DNA from: Desulfobacteraceae bacterium
Lineage (GTDB): Bacteria; Desulfobacterota; Desulfobacteria; Desulfobacterales; ETH-SRB1
NCBI GenBank assembly: GCA_013202725.1
Contig: JABMRH010000118.1
Location: 1-10,164 of the forward strand
DNA length: 10,164 nt
Reading direction: 5' to 3'
Part shown: piece after piece, positions 6,597-10,164 of the stretch
Layout: every line of letters starts with the position of its first letter
Position numbering within the stretch: position 1 is the first letter of the stretch
The notes under the pieces: model-generated
Told to the model about the DNA's origin: nothing
The model's input: only the letters and a program-made list of their open reading frames with translations
Databases searched by the model: none
Position numbers and translations under genes: made by a program

Positions 6597-7042
6597 TACA
6601 TTTTGGCAATAGCCTTTAGAGCCATTAGATATCCTTGAACGCCAAAACCTGAAATTTGAGCGGTTACCACATCGGCTATCATGGACTTGCGGCGGAAAGG
6701 TTCTCTTTTATAGATGTTTGAAAGGTGTATCTCTATTATAGGGATGTCAAGCAAAAGCAGCGCATCACGTATGGCAATGCTGGTGTGGGTGAAGGCCGCG
6801 GGATTGATAATGAGCCCATTGCATATTCCTGAAGTACTTTGAATTTTTTCTATTATCTTTCCTTCATAATTGGATTGAAATGTCTCTACATTTATGCCCA
6901 GTTTTTCTGCCAGCTCTTCGAGCTTTGCGTTGATCTCATCAAGGGTTTCTTTTCCGTATATTTCAGGTTCTCTTTTCCCTAACATGTTTAGATTAGGCCC
7001 GTGAATTACCATGATCTTCCGGTCTTTTTTAGATGGCTTCAT
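6596..7042 (-). CDS. aroQ: 3-dehydroquinate dehydratase, type II
   Basis: A 148-residue enzyme of the dodecameric type II family that converts 3-dehydroquinate to 3-dehydroshikimate (third step of the shikimate pathway). Motifs: GPNLNMLGKREPEIYG (15-30) with Arg24 and catalytic Tyr29 on the active-site lid; QSNYEGKIIEKI (57-68); INPAAFTHTSIAIRDAL (79-95) with the substrate-binding Asn80; EIHLSN (104-109) with catalytic His106; and REPFRRKS (113-120). The last motif more often reads FRHxS, so Arg118 is a mild variant. The ATG overlaps the rpe stop by one base (TAATG), and AAGGAG (7056-7051) lies 8 nt before it, so the two genes are translationally coupled. It is the last gene of the reverse operon. 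No other aro gene is in the window. Confidence 0.95.
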   Translation of the reverse strand: MKPSKKDRKIMVIHGPNLNMLGKREPEIYGKETLDEINAKLEELAEKLGINVETFQSNYEGKIIEKIQSTSGICNGLIINPAAFTHTSIAIRDALLLLDIPIIEIHLSNIYKREPFRRKSMIADVVTAQISGFGVQGYLMALKAIAKM

Positions 7043-7707
7043 TATTTCTTCTCCTTGAGTCTTTTCCTGAAATTTGCTATTGTTTTTTTATAATCAGGGC
7101 TTCCGAAAATCGCTGATCCGGCCACAAAGACATCTGAACCCGCATTTGAAATGTCTTCAATGTTTTCTTCGCATACCCCGCCATCTATTTGGATCATGGT
7201 GGACAGGTTCCGGTCCTCAATTATGCTGCGCAGGGTACTGATCTTATCGAGCGTGTTTGTTATAAATGTCTGCCCTCCGAATCCGGGATTAACGCTCATT
7301 ATCACCACAAGGTCGACATATTCCAGAATCCAGTCTATTGATGAAATAGCTGTTGAGGGGTTTAGCGCTATTCCGGCACGGCAGCCGGATTCTTTTATCA
7401 CCTGGATAGTTCTGTTTGCATGAACACACGCCTCGATGTGTATGGAAATCAAGTCTGCTCCGGCTTTTGCAAAATCTGTTATGTAGCGGTCAGGCGCCTC
7501 GATCATCAGGTGCACGTCGATCGGCAGCGATGTAACACTGCTTGCAGCTTTAACGATCAACGGCCCCATTGTTATATTAGGGACAAAATGACCGTCCATA
7601 ACATCAACATGTATCCAGTCCGCCCCTGCATCTTCAACAGATCTTATTTCATCTCCGAGCTTTGAAAAATCGGCAGATAGTATTGATGGTGCAATAAACT
7701 TCTTCAT
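7042..7707 (-). CDS. rpe: Ribulose-phosphate 3-epimerase
   Basis: A 221-residue TIM-barrel enzyme that interconverts D-ribulose 5-phosphate and D-xylulose 5-phosphate in the pentose phosphate pathway. Seen: the N-terminal APSILSADF (6-14); metal ligands His33 and Asp35 in WIHVDVMDGHFVPN, His66 in HLMIE, and Asp175 in QIDGGV; MSVNPGFGGQ (137-146); and the phosphate-binding VAGSAIFG (195-202). The start is taken as the ATG at 7707, because AGGAGA (7720-7715) stands 7 nt before it and family members begin M-K-K-x-I-A-P-S. The longer frame from 7734 would run into the PASTA gene. It lies 20 bp after the PASTA gene and overlaps aroQ by one base. Confidence 0.96.
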   Translation of the reverse strand: MKKFIAPSILSADFSKLGDEIRSVEDAGADWIHVDVMDGHFVPNITMGPLIVKAASSVTSLPIDVHLMIEAPDRYITDFAKAGADLISIHIEACVHANRTIQVIKESGCRAGIALNPSTAISSIDWILEYVDLVVIMSVNPGFGGQTFITNTLDKISTLRSIIEDRNLSTMIQIDGGVCEENIEDISNAGSDVFVAGSAIFGSPDYKKTIANFRKRLKEKK

Positions 7708-7714
7708 TATCATA

Positions 7715-7720
7715 TCTCCT
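7715..7720 (-). promoter_or_regulatory. Ribosome binding site fixing the rpe start
   Basis: On the minus strand AGGAGA ends 7 nt before the ATG at 7707. In-frame ATGs at 7713 and 7734 are respectively too close to this site and upstream of it, so the third ATG is preferred. Confidence 0.7.
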
Positions 7721-7727
7721 AAAGTTT

Positions 7728-8699
7728 TTACCATGAGTCGAAAACCTGAGTTTTAACCAGTTTGTCATTTTCATATAGAAGAATGATTGAATCATGATTT
7801 TTGGGGACTATCAATAAGATTTCTTCACCGGGCTTTGCAAAGTTATCAAAAAGATTAATTGAAAGCCCGGAGCTGCTTAAGTGTACAAGAATATGTCTTT
7901 TTAGAAATCCGTTACTTACCCTGTATCTGAAAATGCTTGCCCCTTTTGCTGCATGTAAATATTGCTCTTCCATCCGGCCGTGTTTCCGGTTTATGATAAT
8001 ATTTACAAATGTACCTTCTATAACCCGATGACCATATAACGGTTCCTGGCTGACAATGACATTTTTTGGTTTGTCTTCATAGGGATAAAATTTAATTTCT
8101 CCGAGCAATAGATTGTTTTTTTCGATTAAAAATATTGCATCCTCAAGAGAAAGTCCTTTTAAGTCAAGCATCTTATATGCTTTTGGCCGCATACCCCTGC
8201 TCACAAGAAGATCTACATTTGCGCCATGCGTAATAATGCTGCCACTGGAGACTGACTGGGCGATAATTTCCTCTTTTTTGATATTTTTACTATATATTGT
8301 CGATAATTCTCCCGGATGCAATCCGTTTTCTTCAAGGATTATTCGTGCCTGCTGAATTGAAAGACCTTGAAGGTTCGGCATTAAAATAGTTTTTGCCCCT
8401 TTTGAAATAATTATTCTGACATCACGCCCGATTTTTATTTCCGAGCCTGGTTCGGGTTCCTGAAAAATTACATGGTCTGCTGGAATGCCTGAGCTGTATT
8501 CAGACCCCTTGATTTTTGCATTAAGTTTGAGATCCGTTAAAATTTTAAGAACATACAATACTTTTTTCCCGACAAGATCAGGGACGACAACCGTGTCTTC
8601 ACTCTTGATAATGAGTGTGAGAGTAAAGTAGGCGGATACTCCGACAATAAGGATTAATGCAATAATGAAGGTTGAAATTTTTGCGATTCGTGTGATCAC
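7728..8699 (-). CDS. Membrane-anchored protein with three PASTA domains
   Basis: A 323-residue protein with a short basic N-terminus and one membrane segment (about 9-31), then three PASTA repeats (about 36-101, 103-169, 172-238). Each has the VPxLxG-like opening, a helix and a closing strand (VVVPDLVGK, ILMPNLQGLS, YKMLDLKGLS). PASTA domains bind peptidoglycan fragments or beta-lactams in penicillin-binding proteins and Ser/Thr kinases; there is no kinase or transpeptidase part here. From about 245 to the end is a beta-rich extension with no domain I recognise (IFRYRVSNGFLKRHILVHL onward). The expected topology is N-in with the repeats in the periplasm. The start is GTG at 8699 with a weak ribosome site. 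It lies between an unknown gene (20 bp upstream) and rpe (20 bp downstream). The biochemical role is not determinable from the sequence. Confidence 0.88.
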   Translation of the reverse strand: MITRIAKISTFIIALILIVGVSAYFTLTLIIKSEDTVVVPDLVGKKVLYVLKILTDLKLNAKIKGSEYSSGIPADHVIFQEPEPGSEIKIGRDVRIIISKGAKTILMPNLQGLSIQQARIILEENGLHPGELSTIYSKNIKKEEIIAQSVSSGSIITHGANVDLLVSRGMRPKAYKMLDLKGLSLEDAIFLIEKNNLLLGEIKFYPYEDKPKNVIVSQEPLYGHRVIEGTFVNIIINRKHGRMEEQYLHAAKGASIFRYRVSNGFLKRHILVHLSSSGLSINLFDNFAKPGEEILLIVPKNHDSIILLYENDKLVKTQVFDSW

Positions 8700-8719
8700 G
8701 TCAATAGCCGGTATGCATA

Positions 8720-9478
8720 TTAATAAGCAGGTTGCGGAATTTTTGTGTCTACCTCTTCCCTCAGGGGTTGGAATTCAATTCCCAGGTATGTTGCAAGCGC
8801 AATTCTAAAAAACTCTGTTGCCCTGCGTCGGAGTTTTAGAAAATCATCGGTCTTGATTCCATGTGTTTTTCTGATTTCTTCAAGCTTTTTTATATGTCTG
8901 GTCTTTTCCATTTCCATGTCGTCAAGACTATATTTGACAACATTTAAAGCAAGGGCAAAGAGCTCCTTAATTGCTTCAAAATATTTTTCTTTAAGTTCTT
9001 CATAGTGCATTAGACTGTCGCCCCAAAAATCGGGATTTTCGATCTGGCTTTCCGTGGTTTGTCGGAAATTATCGGATGGAATGATGGAGTCAAGAAGCCC
9101 GTAGATTTTTTTTAAAATCGGTTTAACAAGCGCTGTATTACCGGCCATTGGAAATACCAGCTCGTTCATGATTTCCTGAAATTCGATGTTGAGTGGTTCA
9201 CATTCATAAGACAGGGCTTGACCGAGCTTTTCCATTCGATTTTCATCAGCCTTATCCTCTTCCGGCCGAATATTCGGAAGATCGGAGTGCTCCTTGATTG
9301 AGCGAAAGATTAAAAAGTTAGCCATCATGGATATAATATACAACAGTCCGGACGCGTTATTTATATCAACATCTCGTTTCAATAAGAATTCCCGGATTTC
9401 TGTTTCCATGGGATGTTTCTTTGTTGTTTGGGACTGCTTTTTTATACGTTCTTTTTTTTCTCGGCTTTTTCTTCCCAT
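8720..9478 (-). CDS. Hypothetical protein, alpha-helical, basic N-terminus
   Basis: I do not recognise this 252-residue protein. It opens with a strongly basic stretch (GRKSREKKERIKKQ, residues 2-15). Next comes a mildly hydrophobic helix, ASGLLYIISMMANFLIF (42-58), that looks amphipathic or buried rather than a clear membrane span. A charged linker (62-83) follows, then long helices (about 95-135 and 155-205) and a C-terminal DDFLKLRRRATEFFRIAL helix (211-228). There is no signal peptide, cysteine cluster, P-loop or other catalytic signature, and only one cysteine. The start is the ATG at 9478, preceded by GAGGG with 5-nt spacing; a TTG at 9490 is in frame but lies in that site. It heads the operon with the PASTA protein, rpe and aroQ. 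Its in-frame length and operon position support a real gene. Confidence 0.75.
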   Translation of the reverse strand: MGRKSREKKERIKKQSQTTKKHPMETEIREFLLKRDVDINNASGLLYIISMMANFLIFRSIKEHSDLPNIRPEEDKADENRMEKLGQALSYECEPLNIEFQEIMNELVFPMAGNTALVKPILKKIYGLLDSIIPSDNFRQTTESQIENPDFWGDSLMHYEELKEKYFEAIKELFALALNVVKYSLDDMEMEKTRHIKKLEEIRKTHGIKTDDFLKLRRRATEFFRIALATYLGIEFQPLREEVDTKIPQPAY

Positions 9479-9483
9479 AATTT

Positions 9484-9488
9484 CCCTC
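9484..9488 (-). promoter_or_regulatory. Ribosome binding site fixing the start of the unknown gene
   Basis: On the minus strand GAGGG lies 5 nt before the ATG at 9478. It overlaps the alternative TTG start region at 9490, which therefore cannot be served by it. Confidence 0.6.
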
Positions 9489-9523
9489 AAACCTGGATTA
9501 ATCTGAACTGCAACAGCGAGCGC

Positions 9524-9549
9524 ATTCCCCGTAGCTTGCTGCAGGGAAT
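9524..9549. repeat. REP-like short palindrome (ATTCCC...GGGAAT)
   Basis: ATTCCC (9524-9529) and GGGAAT (9544-9549) close a hairpin whose inner part GTAGC/GCTGC pairs with one wobble and one mismatch around a TT loop. It lies in the divergent region and would fall in the 5' leader of the reverse operon. There is no T-tract, so a terminator is unlikely. The ATTCCCCG(C/T)AGCTTGCTGC core resembles a dispersed palindrome I recall from Desulfobacterales, which the window alone cannot show. Confidence 0.5.
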
Positions 9550-9558
9550 CTTCAATTT

Positions 9559-9586
9559 ATCGTAACTTGTTATTTACAACTATCAA
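9559..9586 (-). promoter_or_regulatory. Weak promoter candidate for the reverse operon
   Basis: On the minus strand TTGATA (9586-9581, 5 of 6) and TACGAT (9564-9559, 4 of 6) are 16 bp apart. Transcription from here would include the small palindrome at 9524-9549 in the leader. This is consensus matching only. Confidence 0.3.
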
Positions 9587-9598
9587 AAAAGACTGTTA

Positions 9599-9626
9599 CT
9601 GTCAATTATGTTAAGCTGTTTATGTT
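9599..9626 (+). promoter_or_regulatory. Weak promoter candidate for the AOR gene
   Basis: CTGTCA (9599-9604, 4 of 6) and TATGTT (9621-9626, 4 of 6) are 16 bp apart. The leader would end in AGGAG (9679-9683), 9 nt before the ATG. A different sigma factor or regulator could apply; nothing stronger is visible in 9587-9692. Confidence 0.22.
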
Positions 9627-9692
9627 CGGCATAAAAGTGTTTACGGTTTTTTCATGAAATATTCGGGTTAGCGGCAAGAGGAGAGGATTAGT

Positions 9693-10164
9693 ATGTATGG
9701 TTTTTATGGCCGGATTTTGAAAGTCGATCTTTCCACACAGCTATTTAATATAATAACAATAGATGAGAAAATTTATTGTAAATATCTTGGCGGAAAGGGG
9801 CTTGCTTCTTATCTTCTTTATACACTTAATCCTGAAGGTGTTGACCCTCTTTCCCCTGCCAACTGCCTGATCTTTGCAACCGGCCCGGTTACCGGAAGCG
9901 TCATATGGGGTTCGAGCAGATACGGAGTTTTTACCAAATCGCCTCAGACAGGCCTTTATTCAGAATCCTACTCAGGAGGCAGGGTGCCGGAAGCCATTGA
10001 TTCAACAGGATTTGACGCTATTGTTATTATGGGTAAAAGAAAGAAGCCCGCTGTTCTGGAAGTACACCCTGAGGGGGCTGTTTTTCACGATGCCGGCGAT
10101 ATCTGGGGAATGGAAACTTATGAAGCTGAAGATACTGTTAATCAGCGGTTTGGAATTACAGGCA
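9693..10164 (+). CDS. Aldehyde ferredoxin oxidoreductase (tungsten enzyme), N-terminal part, cut by window end
   Basis: An open frame from the ATG at 9693 runs to the window edge without a stop, showing 157 of an expected 600 or so residues. The N-terminus MYGFYGRILKVDLST, LGGKGLASYLLY (32-43), IFATGPVTGS (60-69), SSRYGVFTKSPQTG (74-87) and SGGRVPEA (94-101) match the first domain of the AOR family, which holds the bis-pterin tungsten cofactor. Arg76 falls where Pyrococcus furiosus AOR has a pterin-contacting Arg, while the ANSGG of that enzyme reads SYSGG here (Tyr93). Enzymes of this family oxidise aldehydes to acids with ferredoxin, or reduce acids. The iron-sulfur cysteines and catalytic domains lie beyond the edge, so the substrate subtype cannot be assigned. 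AGGAG is 9 nt upstream of the start. It is divergent from the reverse operon. Confidence 0.92.
   Translation, partial: MYGFYGRILKVDLSTQLFNIITIDEKIYCKYLGGKGLASYLLYTLNPEGVDPLSPANCLIFATGPVTGSVIWGSSRYGVFTKSPQTGLYSESYSGGRVPEAIDSTGFDAIVIMGKRKKPAVLEVHPEGAVFHDAGDIWGMETYEAEDTVNQRFGITG

Noticed and set aside
7707..7734. Longer rpe start at 7734
   Set aside because: It would overlap the PASTA gene end and lies upstream of the AGGAGA site that serves the ATG at 7707.
7801..8355. Forward-strand open frames opposite the PASTA gene
   Set aside because: They have no ribosome sites or recognisable domains and are antisense to a multi-domain protein with clear repeats.

Overview
The window reads as chromosomal DNA of a sulfate-reducing, strictly anaerobic Desulfobacterota (a Desulfobacterales-like 'deltaproteobacterium'). 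The signs are a periplasmic tetraheme cytochrome c3 with the classical ligand pattern, a tungsten aldehyde ferredoxin oxidoreductase, an HU/IHF - holB - ricT(PSP1) - metG gene string, and a PASTA protein next to rpe. Assignment to this group is inference from gene content; there is no rRNA or other marker in the window.

Layout. (1) Bases 2-421, + strand: the 3' part of a NusG-paralogue antiterminator whose start lies off the left edge. (2) Bases 501-5794, + strand: a compact run that looks like one operon, with a promoter candidate at 426-455. It holds an HU/IHF-family DNA-bending protein, DNA polymerase III delta', the PSP1/RicT iron-sulfur-type protein, methionyl-tRNA synthetase (ATGA overlap with ricT) and a PLP sugar aminotransferase very like KdnA (Kdo8N synthesis, lipid A inner core), 14 bp after metG. 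(3) Bases 5795-6154: a non-coding stretch with a 123-bp nested palindrome (MITE- or terminator-like), then a sigma70-type promoter. (4) Bases 6155-6532, + strand: a monocistronic tetraheme cytochrome c3, ended by a strong hairpin shared with the convergent operon. (5) Bases 9478-6596, - strand: a four-gene operon running unknown protein, membrane-anchored triple-PASTA protein, rpe and aroQ, with gaps of about 20 bp and a 1-bp overlap. (6) Bases 9479-9692: a divergent intergenic region with a small REP-like hairpin. (7) From 9693, + strand: the N-terminal 157 residues of an aldehyde ferredoxin oxidoreductase, cut by the window end.

How they fit together. The first operon mixes replication, translation and nucleoid genes with one envelope-sugar gene. 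The reverse operon mixes primary metabolism (pentose phosphate epimerase, shikimate-pathway dehydratase) with an envelope PASTA protein. The cytochrome and AOR belong to low-potential electron transfer. I found no CRISPR array, tRNA, rRNA, transposase or phage gene. Nothing here is clearly a new multi-gene system. The best leads are the KdnA-like enzyme, the nested palindrome, the unrecognised 252-residue protein with its PASTA neighbour, and a RicT carrying an extra CxxC.
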